Of a stretch of DNA of 33,922 nucleotides, positions 9,960-18,068 are shown in pieces. The stretch's first letter is position 1. Each line of letters opens with the position of its first letter. Origin of the DNA: Verrucomicrobiia bacterium (GTDB taxonomy: Bacteria > Verrucomicrobiota > Verrucomicrobiia > JABWAM01); contig JAQUAF010000047.1 of assembly GCA_028687435.1 (NCBI GenBank), positions 1-33,922 of the forward strand, read 5' to 3'. Made by a program: the position numbers and the translations under genes. The notes beneath the pieces are model-generated. The model ran no database searches and was not told where the DNA came from. It saw only the letters and a program-made list of their open reading frames with translations.

Positions 9960-11015
9960 TCACTTGGCTGACACAGAAACCACGTTCGTGACCGCCGGAG
10001 TGAGATTGCACACCTCGCTGACGGTCGAAAACTGGTATCCTTGCTGCAAAAGACTGTCAAGAATCCGGGGCAGCGCTTTCACCGTGCTGAGATGAATATC
10101 ATGACAAAGAACGATCGAACCGGAACGCACCTGGTTGGTGATGGAATTGAACAGCTTTTCCTCATCGTGTTGCCGCCAATCGCGCGGATCAACCGACCAC
10201 AACACCACATCCAGATGATGTTTGACAATGCTCTCCCGCACCGAACTCCCATGGGCGCCATAGGGCGGCCTCAACAAACGCGGTTCATACCCCGTGGCAT
10301 CTTTCACAATCTCCTGCGTATCGGAAATCTCCTTTTCCACCGCCTCGGCGGAAAGCTTGGTCAGCAAAGTATGGGAAAAAGCATGACTGCCCACCTCGTG
10401 CCCTTCCGCGGAAATCTGCCGCAAAATCCACGGATACCGTTTGGCATTCTGCCCAAGAACAAAAAAGGTCGCCTTGATGTTTCTTTCCCTCAAAGCATCC
10501 AAAACTTTATAGGTATAAGTTGGATGGGGGCCATCGTCAAATGTCAATGCTATTTTTTTGGAGTCTGATGTACCGGAACTCCACACATGAAAGGGTGTTG
10601 TCGTTTCATGTTTCGGTGGCGGAGGCAGGATTTCCACGGGTTGGGCGGGCAAACTCGGCGGCAAGGGTGGGCCCAATCTCTCGGTTGACGCCACATAATG
10701 GGGTTCATCTCCCTTCTCCGGCGCGCTGACTTTCCCTTCTGTTCCAACAGGCGCCGGACTGGCAACTTCCTTTGTCGCGATGTTGGTCTGGGAAACCGGC
10801 GGAACGGGCGCCGTCAATTTGACTTCCGCCGGTGGTTGGACAGGCGCCGGCGCCCGCTCAACCCGGTTGCTGGCCAAAGGCACGGTCGTCACGGAAACCG
10901 TCATGGACGGCGGCGCGGAAGAAGGCTCATAAAAATAAGCCAGCAGCCCGGCCAGTCCCATCAATAAAAAAAACACGCTCAAGTTTTTCTCGCTCATAAA
11001 CGAAGGGCTTAACAT
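9960..11015 (-). CDS. Membrane-anchored polysaccharide deacetylase (NodB domain)
   Basis: The 351-aa protein has an N-terminal membrane anchor (residues 11-29, NLSVFFLLMGLAGLLAYFY). A long Pro/Ala/Val-rich linker to about residue 145 could span the periplasm or peptidoglycan. The CE4 domain follows: TFDDGPH with catalytic Asp160 and metal Asp161, metal His211 and His215 in SHAFSH, and RPPYGA at 249-254. CE4 enzymes remove N- or O-acetyl groups from peptidoglycan or other glycans. A second in-frame ATG gives MSEKNLSV, six residues shorter. It is coupled to the downstream methyltransferase and divergent from pyk. Confidence 0.92.
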   Translation of the reverse strand: MLSPSFMSEKNLSVFFLLMGLAGLLAYFYEPSSAPPSMTVSVTTVPLASNRVERAPAPVQPPAEVKLTAPVPPVSQTNIATKEVASPAPVGTEGKVSAPEKGDEPHYVASTERLGPPLPPSLPAQPVEILPPPPKHETTTPFHVWSSGTSDSKKIALTFDDGPHPTYTYKVLDALRERNIKATFFVLGQNAKRYPWILRQISAEGHEVGSHAFSHTLLTKLSAEAVEKEISDTQEIVKDATGYEPRLLRPPYGAHGSSVRESIVKHHLDVVLWSVDPRDWRQHDEEKLFNSITNQVRSGSIVLCHDIHLSTVKALPRILDSLLQQGYQFSTVSEVCNLTPAVTNVVSVSAK

Positions 11016-11071
11016 ACTCCAAGCCGGTATTTTGGCAATAGCAGAAGCATTTTCCCAAAAATGGCGCGGAT

Positions 11072-11101
11072 TTGACTTTTCCCTCCCGCAAGGGTTGAAT
11101 A
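11072..11101 (+). promoter_or_regulatory. Candidate pyk promoter abutting the start codon
   Basis: TTGACT (11072-11077) and TGAATA (11096-11101) are separated by 18 bases. The predicted transcript start falls at or next to the pyk ATG at 11108, implying a leaderless or nearly leaderless mRNA. AAGGG lies 13 bases before the ATG, too far to be a typical ribosome site. Confidence 0.4.
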
Positions 11102-11107
11102 AGCCGC

Positions 11108-12538
11108 ATGGCTGAATCCGCCACCCCCTCCCTTCCCCGCAAGACCCGCATCATTGCCACCGCCGGTCCAAGCTGCGACAACCTGGACCAAATGCGTCTG
11201 CTGGCCAACGCGGGGGTTGATATTTTCCGCCTCAATTTCACGCACGCAAAATACGATTGGGCGGAATCCGTGGTCGCCCATGTGCGGCAATTGGAAAAGG
11301 AGTTGGGACGTCCTTTGGGCATCTCGATCGACACCCAGGGACCCAGCATCCGCACCGGCGAACTGGCCTCCCCCATCGAACTGCAACCCGGCAAGTTTTT
11401 CACCTTCACCGTTTGCGGGGAAAAACCGCCCGAAGGCGCCGGAACCACGGTCCAATACGACGGTTTCGTGGACGATGTCGGCGTGGGATCCCAAGTGCTG
11501 GTGGACAACGGCGTCATCCGGATGAAGGTGGTTGAGAAAAAGCCCCATTGCGCGATCTGCGAGATTCTCACGCCCGGCAGTTTCGGCAGCCGCCGCCACA
11601 TCAATCTGCCCGGCTCGCACATCAACCTGCCCACCATCACCGAAAAGGATTTTCTGGATATTCGCTGGGCCATCCAGCAAAAACTCAATTTCATCTGCCT
11701 CTCCTTCATCCGCTCCGCTGAGGATGTGCAACAGCTCCGGGGCCTGCTCAACGCGGAAAAATCCGCCATTCGCATCATCGCCAAGATCGAGTGCCCGGAG
11801 GCTCTGGAAAATTTCGACGGCCTGCTCAAGACCGCCGATGGCATCATGGTGGCCCGCGGCGACCTGGGCGTGGAACTTCCTTACGAGGAACTCCCCGTGC
11901 TCCAACGCCAGATCGTCACCAAATGCCTCAAAGCCGGCAAACCGGTCATCGTCGCCACCCAGATGCTCGAGTCCATGGCCCAAAACCCCATGCCCACCCG
12001 CGCCGAGGTCACCGATGTGACGGTGGCCGTTTACGAACAGGCCGACGCCGTCATGCTTTCCGGCGAAACCAGCGTCGGACGTTACCCGGTCAAATGCATC
12101 GAAACCCTCGACACCATCGCCCGCCGGGTTGAAAGGGACCAGGAACACATGGTGTCATTCGATCTGGAAAACTCCGACGAATTGCAACGCCTGATGGACG
12201 CCGCCGTGGTGCTGGCCAACGATCTGCAAGCCAACGGCATTGTGGTGTTCACCCGCACCGGCCGCATGGCCCGCATGATTTCCCGGCTGCGACCGCGCCG
12301 GTCCGCAATCTACGCCTTCACTCCCGCCGAAAATGTGTGGCGCGAACTCTGCCTGCATTGGGGCGTCCGTTCTTTCCTCATGGAACTGAACACCGCCGAT
12401 CCGGAGGCATCCGTCAACAGCGCTTTCGACATGCTCAAAAAACAGGGCTGCGTGAAAACCGGCGGCTGCCTGGTGCTGGCCTCCCAAGTCGAGGCCCACG
12501 GAACCCTGCACTATGCCATCCAACCCCGGCATGTTTGA
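11108..12538 (+). CDS. pyk: Pyruvate kinase
   Basis: The 476-aa enzyme makes pyruvate and ATP from phosphoenolpyruvate and ADP in the last step of glycolysis. Seen in order: KTRIIATAGPSC (usual KTKIVCTIGPSS), FRLNFTHA, DTQGPSIRTG, a B-domain insert, IIAKIECPEALENFD with catalytic Lys and metal Glu, GIMVARGDLGVE with metal Asp, and ATQMLESM with the substrate Thr. DTQGP has Gln where DTKGP is more usual. The C-terminal regulatory domain is complete (GIVVFTRTGRMARMISRLRP). Length is normal. The start is MAESATPSLPRK. A TerC-family gene follows after 34 bases. Confidence 0.97.
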   Translation: MAESATPSLPRKTRIIATAGPSCDNLDQMRLLANAGVDIFRLNFTHAKYDWAESVVAHVRQLEKELGRPLGISIDTQGPSIRTGELASPIELQPGKFFTFTVCGEKPPEGAGTTVQYDGFVDDVGVGSQVLVDNGVIRMKVVEKKPHCAICEILTPGSFGSRRHINLPGSHINLPTITEKDFLDIRWAIQQKLNFICLSFIRSAEDVQQLRGLLNAEKSAIRIIAKIECPEALENFDGLLKTADGIMVARGDLGVELPYEELPVLQRQIVTKCLKAGKPVIVATQMLESMAQNPMPTRAEVTDVTVAVYEQADAVMLSGETSVGRYPVKCIETLDTIARRVERDQEHMVSFDLENSDELQRLMDAAVVLANDLQANGIVVFTRTGRMARMISRLRPRRSAIYAFTPAENVWRELCLHWGVRSFLMELNTADPEASVNSAFDMLKKQGCVKTGGCLVLASQVEAHGTLHYAIQPRHV

Positions 12539-12572
12539 GACCTCCCTCACTCCGCTCCATTTATCTGCCTGA

Positions 12573-13493
12573 ATGACCACACCGCTCAAATTCTGGATCT
12601 TTTTCCACATCGGGGTTTTTGCCATTCTGGCTTTTGATCTCTTCCGGAAAACAAAAACCGTAAGCTTCAAGGAAGCATCCTTCTGGAGCATCCTCTGGGT
12701 CTCCCTCTCCCTGGGATTCAACGGCCTGCTTTGGCATTGGAAAGGGGCGGACAAGGCTTTGGAATTTTTCACCGGCTACGTAATCGAATATTCGCTCAGC
12801 GTGGACAATATTTTTGTTTTCGTTCTCATTTTCTCCTACTTCAAGGTGCCGGGCGAATATCAACACCGGGTTCTTTTCTGGGGGGTCGCCGGCGCCCTGG
12901 TCATGCGCGGCATCATGATCGGCGTGGGAAGCGCCTTGGTGGAACGGTTTCATTGGATTCTTTACCTGTTTGGCGCCTTTCTGGTCTTCACCGGCATCAA
13001 AATGATTTTCCACAAGGAGGATGACGCCGTGAACATGGAGGGCAATCCTCTGGTTCGGCTCTGCCGCCGCTTCCTTCCCATCAGCGCAAAGGACAACGGC
13101 CCCCGGTTTCTCGCGCGCGAAAATGGCAAATGGACGCTGACACCGCTTGCATTGATCCTGGCAACCGTGGAATCCACCGACCTGATCTTTGCCGTGGATT
13201 CCATTCCCGCCATTTTCGCCATTACCACCGATCCTTTCATTATTTACACCTCCAATGTCTGCGCCATCATGGGATTGAGATCCCTTTACTTCCTCATTGC
13301 CCGGGTGGTGGATCGCTTCATCTACCTCAAGTACGGCCTGGCCGTCGTCCTGAGCTTCATCGGCGTCAAAATGCTGGCGGCCAAATTCTGGCACATCTCC
13401 ACCGCCCAATCGCTCAGCGTGGTGGGAGTGGTCCTCGGCATCTCCATCGCCGCCTCCATGCTCGCCACGCGTAAATCACACACTGGGGGATAA
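12573..13493 (+). CDS. TerC/Alx-family membrane protein, probable metal exporter
   Basis: The 306-aa polytopic protein has about nine hydrophobic helices. The family motifs are present: EYSLSVDNIFVFVLIF with the membrane-buried acidic residues and ESTDLIFAVDSIPAIFAIT in the second half, the internal repeat of the fold. TerC/Alx proteins are linked to manganese export and metallation of exported proteins. The N-terminus MTTPLKFWIFFHIGVFAILAFDL fits Alx. The gap after pyk is 34 bases, too short for a yybP-ykoY riboswitch. No Shine-Dalgarno is visible before the ATG. Confidence 0.92.
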   Translation: MTTPLKFWIFFHIGVFAILAFDLFRKTKTVSFKEASFWSILWVSLSLGFNGLLWHWKGADKALEFFTGYVIEYSLSVDNIFVFVLIFSYFKVPGEYQHRVLFWGVAGALVMRGIMIGVGSALVERFHWILYLFGAFLVFTGIKMIFHKEDDAVNMEGNPLVRLCRRFLPISAKDNGPRFLARENGKWTLTPLALILATVESTDLIFAVDSIPAIFAITTDPFIIYTSNVCAIMGLRSLYFLIARVVDRFIYLKYGLAVVLSFIGVKMLAAKFWHISTAQSLSVVGVVLGISIAASMLATRKSHTGG

Positions 13494-13510
13494 GACCCGA
13501 CGCAAAAAAA

Positions 13511-13537
13511 TCCTGTCAATCCTGTTGATTCTGTCTA
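13511..13537 (+). repeat. Nonanucleotide tandem repeat before purE
   Basis: Three 9-base units: TCCTGTCAA, TCCTGTTGA, TTCTGTCTA. They lie in the short gap between terC and purE. Confidence 0.6.
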
Positions 13538-13585
13538 AAAATCTGCCGCCATTTGAAGTTCCAAACAACATTCTTCCCCAAAAAC

Positions 13586-14080
13586 ATGACCACTGAATCC
13601 AAAATCCAAGTCGCCGTCATCATGGGCAGCAAATCCGACTGGGACACCATGAAAAACGCATCCGAAATTCTTCGCGAATTCGGGGTGCCCCACGAATGCC
13701 GGGTCATCTCCGCCCACCGCACGCCGGAACTGCTGGCGGAATTCATCAAGAACGCGGAAAAACGCGGACTGGAAGTGATCATCGCGGGCGCCGGAGGCGC
13801 CGCCCACCTGGCCGGCGTCGCCGCCGCCCACACCATCCTCCCGGTGCTGGGAGTCCCCATGGAAAGCAAGCTTCAGGGGCTGGATTCCCTTCTCTCCACC
13901 GTGCAAATGCCCGCCGGCATCCCCGTGGGAACCCTGGCCATCGGCTCCGCGGGCGCGCGCAATGCCGCTCTTTTCGCCATCGCCATCCTCGCCCGCCAGC
14001 AACCCGGCCTGCAGGAAAAATTGAAAGCCTTCCGCCAGGAGCAAAAACAAAAGATCATGAAGGAAACCCTGCCTTGCTAG
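13586..14080 (+). CDS. purE: N5-carboxyaminoimidazole ribonucleotide mutase (PurE class I)
   Basis: About 164 aa from ATG 13586; an in-frame TTG at 13553 would add 11 residues encoded by repeat-adjacent sequence and is less likely. PurE moves the carboxyl group of N5-CAIR to give CAIR in purine synthesis. Motifs: [19 protein letters not shown] with the catalytic His, [21 protein letters not shown] and [21 protein letters not shown] with GSKSDW marks the class I enzyme, which needs PurK; purK is not adjacent. No ribosome site is visible. A short hairpin (14087-14108) follows the stop. Confidence 0.95.
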   Translation: MTTESKIQVAVIMGSKSDWDTMKNASEILREFGVPHECRVISAHRTPELLAEFIKNAEKRGLEVIIAGAGGAAHLAGVAAAHTILPVLGVPMESKLQGLDSLLSTVQMPAGIPVGTLAIGSAGARNAALFAIAILARQQPGLQEKLKAFRQEQKQKIMKETLPC

Positions 14081-14108
14081 GCTGAAGGTTGTCAGACTGA
14101 AGACAACC
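14079..14108. repeat. CTTCAG-type repeat forming a hairpin after purE
   Basis: Minus-strand reading gives GTCTTCAGTCTGACAACC followed by TTCAGCC, a CTTCAG-type unit. GGTTGTC (14087-14093) and GACAACC (14102-14108) form a 7-bp stem with an 8-base loop. No T-tract follows, so terminator function is doubtful. Confidence 0.5.
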
Positions 14109-14214
14109 ATGCAGGGACCAAGAACCGGGCGCGCCGCGAGGCAAAATAAAGCGGCAACAGCGTTCCGCCATTGTTCTCCGCCTCGGAACCGAGACGGGCT
14201 GAATCTGGGCTTTT

Positions 14215-15093
14215 CTATTTTCCACCGCTTCGAACATCCCTCAACCGGACTTCCCCAATCTTTCCATGAAACAAACGGGTGCCGGCTCGCCGCATGGCGC
14301 GGGGGCTGAAACCGTAATGCTCCTTGAAGAGCTTGGAAAAATGATAATAGTCCTCATATCCCACCTGCCGCCCCACTTCCTTGAGACGCAATCCCTGGTC
14401 CTGCAATAAATAGGTCGCCCGTTGGAGACGCAGCCGGATTTGGTATCCGATCACAGAAAAGCCAAAGCATTTCTTGAATTGACTGCACAGATGGGGAACA
14501 GACAGGCCGGCCCGGGCAGCCAGTTCCGCCAGATTCATCGGCTGGTCGAAATTTCTTTCAACAAAGGATTTGAGGGACATCAATTCCGGCGGCGCCACAA
14601 CCTGACTTTCAGTCCATTTAAATCGCCGGCCAATCTCACGAATCCAATTGTGAAGGATGTTCCTGGCAATCACGGCATCCGGCCGGACATGGCTTGTCAA
14701 TTCATAATGCAAATCGAGCAGGTGCTTATCGGTGGTGACGGCATCCGGCAGGGAAATGGCCGCATGGGCGGGCAATCCGCTTTCGGCCAGAAATTTCCCA
14801 ATCAACCTCCCTTCGCCATGCAACCAGGAATGGCTCCAGGGTTTGTTGGGATTTCCATATTGGTGCCCATCCCGGGGCGTCCAAATGACCAGTGTATTTT
14901 CGGGATGCACCCCCCATCCCTCCCTCGTCTGGATAAAAACCTCCCCGTGAAACTGCATGAAAAGCCAATCGCCCGTGCCTCGGGGGCGCCGGACCACCCC
15001 GGGCCGCATCCTTTCCCGGATGCCAATCCCATGAATGCTGATGTCCGGGGAATCCACCGGCGGCGCGTCAAAAAAATATCGGATGCTCTTCAT
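14215..15093 (-). CDS. AraC-family transcriptional regulator
   Basis: The 292-aa protein has an N-terminal sensor part (residues ~20-120) with cupin-like texture, including EVFIQTREGWGVHPENTLVIW and GHQYG. The C-terminal double helix-turn-helix lies at ~170-270. The first HTH is NLAELAARAGLSVPHLCSQF. The second is LKEVGRQVGYEDYYHFSKLF, followed by the family signature KEHYGFSPRAMRR. Such proteins usually respond to a sugar and activate a neighbouring catabolic gene. It is divergent from the GH172-type gene, and the gap holds two direct repeats spaced 21 bases (15130, 15151). Control of that enzyme is inference. Confidence 0.92.
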   Translation of the reverse strand: MKSIRYFFDAPPVDSPDISIHGIGIRERMRPGVVRRPRGTGDWLFMQFHGEVFIQTREGWGVHPENTLVIWTPRDGHQYGNPNKPWSHSWLHGEGRLIGKFLAESGLPAHAAISLPDAVTTDKHLLDLHYELTSHVRPDAVIARNILHNWIREIGRRFKWTESQVVAPPELMSLKSFVERNFDQPMNLAELAARAGLSVPHLCSQFKKCFGFSVIGYQIRLRLQRATYLLQDQGLRLKEVGRQVGYEDYYHFSKLFKEHYGFSPRAMRRAGTRLFHGKIGEVRLRDVRSGGK

Positions 15094-15129
15094 TCAGGAA
15101 AGATTGGAAGTTCTTAACATGAACATAAC

Positions 15130-15157
15130 CATAAGAAAGCACATCTTTTTCATAAGA
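15130..15157 (+). promoter_or_regulatory. Direct repeats, probable AraC-type operator
   Basis: CATAAGA occurs at 15130-15136 and 15151-15157, start-to-start 21 bases, about two helical turns, with flanking bases also similar (CATAAGAAA, CATAAGACA). AraC-family proteins commonly bind two direct half-sites at this spacing next to the -35 region. A weak -10-like TATTTA at 15178-15183 would place the second half-site over the -35. Confidence 0.45.
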
Positions 15158-15245
15158 CAACCCATTTTATTTACCCGTATTTATGGCAGAGTCATCTTGT
15201 TGTCTTCATTTGAAAAAACATTTTTTAATTCAACCCCTTTTCACC

Positions 15246-16427
15246 ATGCTTGCCTCCCTCGCAAAAATCCAAAATCGAAAAACCGGACGTTTTTCATCCT
15301 GGGACACAACCGGACGCAACAACGACGTCTGGACCATTCCAGCCGGCAAATCGGCGGTGCTGGCGGACATCAAGGGTCCCGGCTGCATCACGCATATCTG
15401 GATGACCCAGCTCAAGCATTTTCGGGAATGCCTCTTGCGCATCACCTGGGACAATGCGCCTCAACCCAGCATCTTGTGCCCGCTTGGGGATTTCTTCGGC
15501 TTGGGTCACGGGCTGGTGTCTTCCTATCAATCCCTCCTTTTTTCGGCATCCACCCGCTTCCCTTATCAATTCAACAAGGGCTGCGCGCTCAATTGTTACG
15601 CCCCCATGCCCTTCCATCAACGCGCCGTCGTGGAACTGGTCAATCAAAGCCGTGAATCCCACATTCAATACTTTTATGTGGATTATGAAACGTGGGATGA
15701 ACCGGAAAACGGCCAGGGTTATTTTCACGCGGAATTCCGGCGGGAAAACCCTTTCGGCGGCTGGGGACCGGAAATCTCCAACAACGAGAAAGACTCCCAT
15801 CTCAGCAATATCGCAAACAAAGAACGGCTGGCTTGGGAAAACAACTATGTGATTCTGGAAACACGGGGCCGCGGCCATTATATCGGATGCAATCTCAGCG
15901 TGACCAATTTCAAGGGAACCTGGTGGGGGGAAGGCGACGACATGATCTGGGTGGATGGCTACAAGTGGCCTCCGGACCTTCACGGCACGGGCAGCGAAGA
16001 TTACCTGAACCATGCTTGGGGAATGCAAGACAACGCCTTCCTGCGCAACGGCAGCTCCCTTTTCGAAGGACGGACCACGTTGGAGCCTTCCAATTCACCC
16101 TGGTCGTCGGAAGGCGCCTACCAAACCAGCTATGTGCATCACCTGGAAAATCCCGTGCGATTCCAAAAGGAAATCAAAGTCACCATCGAACATGGCCATG
16201 GCAACCACCTGTGCAATGAAATAAGCAGTGTGGCCTATTGGTACGCAGACCAGCCCTCCCCCGCCTGTCCGGTCCCCCCCATGGCCAAACGCCTGCCCGT
16301 CCTGCGGGACAACCAGGGAAAATGGCTGTTCGACAAAAAAAACCAGACAACCTCCCGAAAAATCAAACCCAACCGGGAAATGCTGAAAATGAAGGCACAA
16401 TGGAAACGCCTGATGACAGGCAAGTGA
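15246..16427 (+). CDS. GH172-type (DUF2961) glycoside hydrolase
   Basis: About 393 aa from ATG 15246. An upstream ATG at 15183 would add 21 residues and overlap the candidate promoter, so the inner start is preferred. The protein matches DUF2961: FSSWDTTGRNNDVWTIPAGK, LADIKGPGCITHIWMT, GRGHYIGCNLSV and GTGSEDYLNHAWG. DUF2961 is now glycoside hydrolase family 172, whose studied members act on fructofuranosyl or arabinofuranosyl linkages. The Glu in GSEDY lies in the most conserved block and may be catalytic. No signal peptide is seen, so the enzyme is probably cytoplasmic and would need an imported oligosaccharide. Control by the divergent AraC-type gene is likely. Confidence 0.88.
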   Translation: MLASLAKIQNRKTGRFSSWDTTGRNNDVWTIPAGKSAVLADIKGPGCITHIWMTQLKHFRECLLRITWDNAPQPSILCPLGDFFGLGHGLVSSYQSLLFSASTRFPYQFNKGCALNCYAPMPFHQRAVVELVNQSRESHIQYFYVDYETWDEPENGQGYFHAEFRRENPFGGWGPEISNNEKDSHLSNIANKERLAWENNYVILETRGRGHYIGCNLSVTNFKGTWWGEGDDMIWVDGYKWPPDLHGTGSEDYLNHAWGMQDNAFLRNGSSLFEGRTTLEPSNSPWSSEGAYQTSYVHHLENPVRFQKEIKVTIEHGHGNHLCNEISSVAYWYADQPSPACPVPPMAKRLPVLRDNQGKWLFDKKNQTTSRKIKPNREMLKMKAQWKRLMTGK

Positions 16428-16433
16428 TGGAAG

Positions 16434-16470
16434 ACTGGATTTCCGCTTTCGCGGGATAACGGCAGAACCG
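16434..16470. repeat. Dispersed repeat with CGCTTTCGCGG core, copy 1
   Basis: GGATTTCCGCTTTCGCGGGA continued by TAACGGCAG resembles the GGATTCCCGC-TTTCGCGGGAAT class of intergenic repeats found in many bacteria. A second diverged copy is at 27712-27744 with the same 11-base core. It lies in the convergent gap between the GH172 gene and rfbD. Confidence 0.5.
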
Positions 16471-16500
16471 GGAACAGGAATCCATCAAACAAAAATCCAA

Positions 16501-16515
16501 ACCTTCAGCCTTCCC
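16501..16515. repeat. CTTCAG-type dispersed repeat
   Basis: ACCTTCAGCCTTCCC in the GH172/rfbD convergent gap, sharing the CTTCAGCCTT core with five other boundary sites. Confidence 0.5.
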
Positions 16516-16557
16516 ACCTCGCAGAGGCTTCGGCGCAGCGCGGGAAACACCTGTTTT

Positions 16558-17424
16558 TCAGATCTCCCCTTTTTCGCGGATGAAATCGAACAGGGTTTCG
16601 CGCCAGTGCCGGATGGAATTGCCGGTGAGTCGTTTGTAACGGCTCTTGTCGAGGGCGGTGTAGGCCGGGCGGGGCGCGGTAAACTTGATGCTCGAACTGG
16701 AAATGGGCGCCACTTTTTTGCAGGCCGGATGCAATCCCACCCGCCTGGCAGTTTCCAGAAATTCCTCGGCAAAATCGTACCAGGACAATTCCCCCTCGTT
16801 GGTAAAGTGAATCAGGCCGGCGACCCGCCTGCGGGCCATGGCCACCAGCGCCGTGGCCAGATCCGGCGCGTAAGTGCAGTTGCCCACCTTGTCGTTGGCC
16901 GCCTCAATCCGATCCTGTTTAAAAATGAGACTGTGCATCTTGGAAAAAAAGGTCTTTCCCCCCGCCCTGAAAACCCAGGCCACCCGCACCACCAGGGCGT
17001 CCGGCATCGCCGACAGAACCAGGCGCTCGCCATCCGCCTTCGACCGGGCGTAAACGCTCAGGGGCGCCGGACGATCCTCCTCGTTGTAGGGCGACCTCTT
17101 TTTCCCGTCGAAAACGTAGTCGGTGCTCAAATGAACCATCTGGATGCCCCGGCGATGGCAAATGGCGGCAATGCGGCCCGGCGCATGGGCGTTGATCTCC
17201 ATGGTCCGGTCCTGTTCCGTCTCGCACTGGTCCACCCTTGTCATGGCCGCCGCGTTGAAAATCACCGTGGGCTTGTACTTTTCAACCAAGACCTCCAGGT
17301 CTTTTTCCCGGCTGATATCCAGTTCATCATGCGCCACGCCCGCAAAAGGCACATTGGCCGCATGAAAATGCTCGCACAACGACCTCCCCACCATCCCGCC
17401 TGCGCCAAAAATTAAAGGTATCAC
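16558..17424 (-). CDS. rfbD: dTDP-4-dehydrorhamnose reductase
   Basis: The 288-aa extended short-chain dehydrogenase carries out the last step of dTDP-L-rhamnose synthesis for O-antigen or other glycans. Seen: IFGAGGMVGRSL nucleotide-binding turn, VIFNAAAMTRVDQCE, VHLSTDYVFDGKK, the catalytic YxxxK in VYARSKADGE, and VGNCTYAPDLA. The start is GTG at 17424. It is the last gene of a leftward operon, 51 bases after amrA, and the rest of the rfb set is not in view. With the ligase and GT39-type gene it indicates that surface glycans are made here. Confidence 0.93.
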   Translation of the reverse strand: MIPLIFGAGGMVGRSLCEHFHAANVPFAGVAHDELDISREKDLEVLVEKYKPTVIFNAAAMTRVDQCETEQDRTMEINAHAPGRIAAICHRRGIQMVHLSTDYVFDGKKRSPYNEEDRPAPLSVYARSKADGERLVLSAMPDALVVRVAWVFRAGGKTFFSKMHSLIFKQDRIEAANDKVGNCTYAPDLATALVAMARRRVAGLIHFTNEGELSWYDFAEEFLETARRVGLHPACKKVAPISSSSIKFTAPRPAYTALDKSRYKRLTGNSIRHWRETLFDFIREKGEI

Positions 17425-17475
17425 ACAGGGATTGTTAGCAGACCGCCCGACAAAAATCCAGCCCTGCCGACAAAT

Positions 17476-18036
17476 TCATGGAATGCTCTCGGCGGTGTAA
17501 CGCTGGACCTTCATTCGATCGGACCAATGATCCGGCGGCAGGCCGGCCTTGTGTTTGAGATGCGTCCAAAAATCGCGTTTGTCCGGAAGCTTTTCCCATA
17601 CCGCCGGCAAAAAAGTGCCGCGATGACAGCCATCCTGGAGAATAAGCCCGTCAACGCCCGGACGGATCTGGGACAACAAGTCGCTTTCCGATGAAAAACT
17701 CATGGGCTCCGGACGGGTCAGGGCGGAGATATGGAGATCCACCTTCTTCAATTCATCCTGCCTCAAAGGCGGAAAACGTGGATCGGAAAAAGCGGCCACA
17801 TAAGCGATCCGGGCGAGATTGGCCGCCAAGGGCTTCTCCCATTCGTCCAGGGTTCCCATGCAACCGCGCAATTCACCTTCGATCTCAAGGGTCACAAAAA
17901 CGCAGCGGGGTTCGCGCAACTCGGGAGGATAATCGTCCGGGTCAATCTCCAGGGGTTCGTGACGCTCCATGCCGTGCCGGATGGATTTCCAGGCCAGTTG
18001 AAGAAGCGCCTCTTTCTGCTCGGGGGTAAAGCTCAT
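17476..18036 (-). CDS. amrA: AmmeMemoRadiSam system protein A (AMMECR1 domain)
   Basis: The 186-aa AMMECR1 protein has the signature ELRGCMGTLDEWEKPLAANLARIAYVAAFSDPRFPPL, split around LRGCxG and FSDPRFPPL, plus VDGLILQDGCHRGTFLPAVWEKLP. The molecular role is not established. The ATG at 18036 (MSFTPEQK) is preferred over an upstream frame start at 18084 that runs through amrB and a dispersed repeat. It follows amrB by 32 bases. The usual radical-SAM third member is not adjacent. Confidence 0.92.
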   Translation of the reverse strand: MSFTPEQKEALLQLAWKSIRHGMERHEPLEIDPDDYPPELREPRCVFVTLEIEGELRGCMGTLDEWEKPLAANLARIAYVAAFSDPRFPPLRQDELKKVDLHISALTRPEPMSFSSESDLLSQIRPGVDGLILQDGCHRGTFLPAVWEKLPDKRDFWTHLKHKAGLPPDHWSDRMKVQRYTAESIP

Positions 18037-18051
18037 GATTTTTTGGGTGTT

Positions 18052-18067
18052 TAGGCTGAAGACCGGC
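18052..18067. repeat. CTTCAG-type repeat between amrB and amrA
   Basis: TAGGCTGAAGACCGGC; the reverse strand reads GGTCTTCAGCC, matching the copy between mlaE and mlaF (22136-22159). Confidence 0.5.
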
Positions 18068-18068
18068 A

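Noticed and set aside
10927..11847. 306-codon minus-strand ORF opposite pyk and into the deacetylase gene
   Set aside because: Shadow; it covers two well-supported genes and has no domain signature.
11009..12148. 379-codon minus-strand ORF opposite pyk
   Set aside because: Antisense shadow of an unmistakable pyruvate kinase.
12539..12572. Riboswitch (yybP-ykoY) upstream of the TerC-type gene
   Set aside because: The gap after pyk is only 34 bases, too short for the aptamer.
12561..13409. 282-codon minus-strand ORF opposite the TerC-type gene
   Set aside because: Antisense of a clear membrane protein; Glu/Gly/His-rich text is typical of such shadows.
14087..14108. Standard terminator after purE
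   Set aside because: The stem has only 7 bp and no T-run follows on either strand; better explained as part of the CTTCAG-type repeat.
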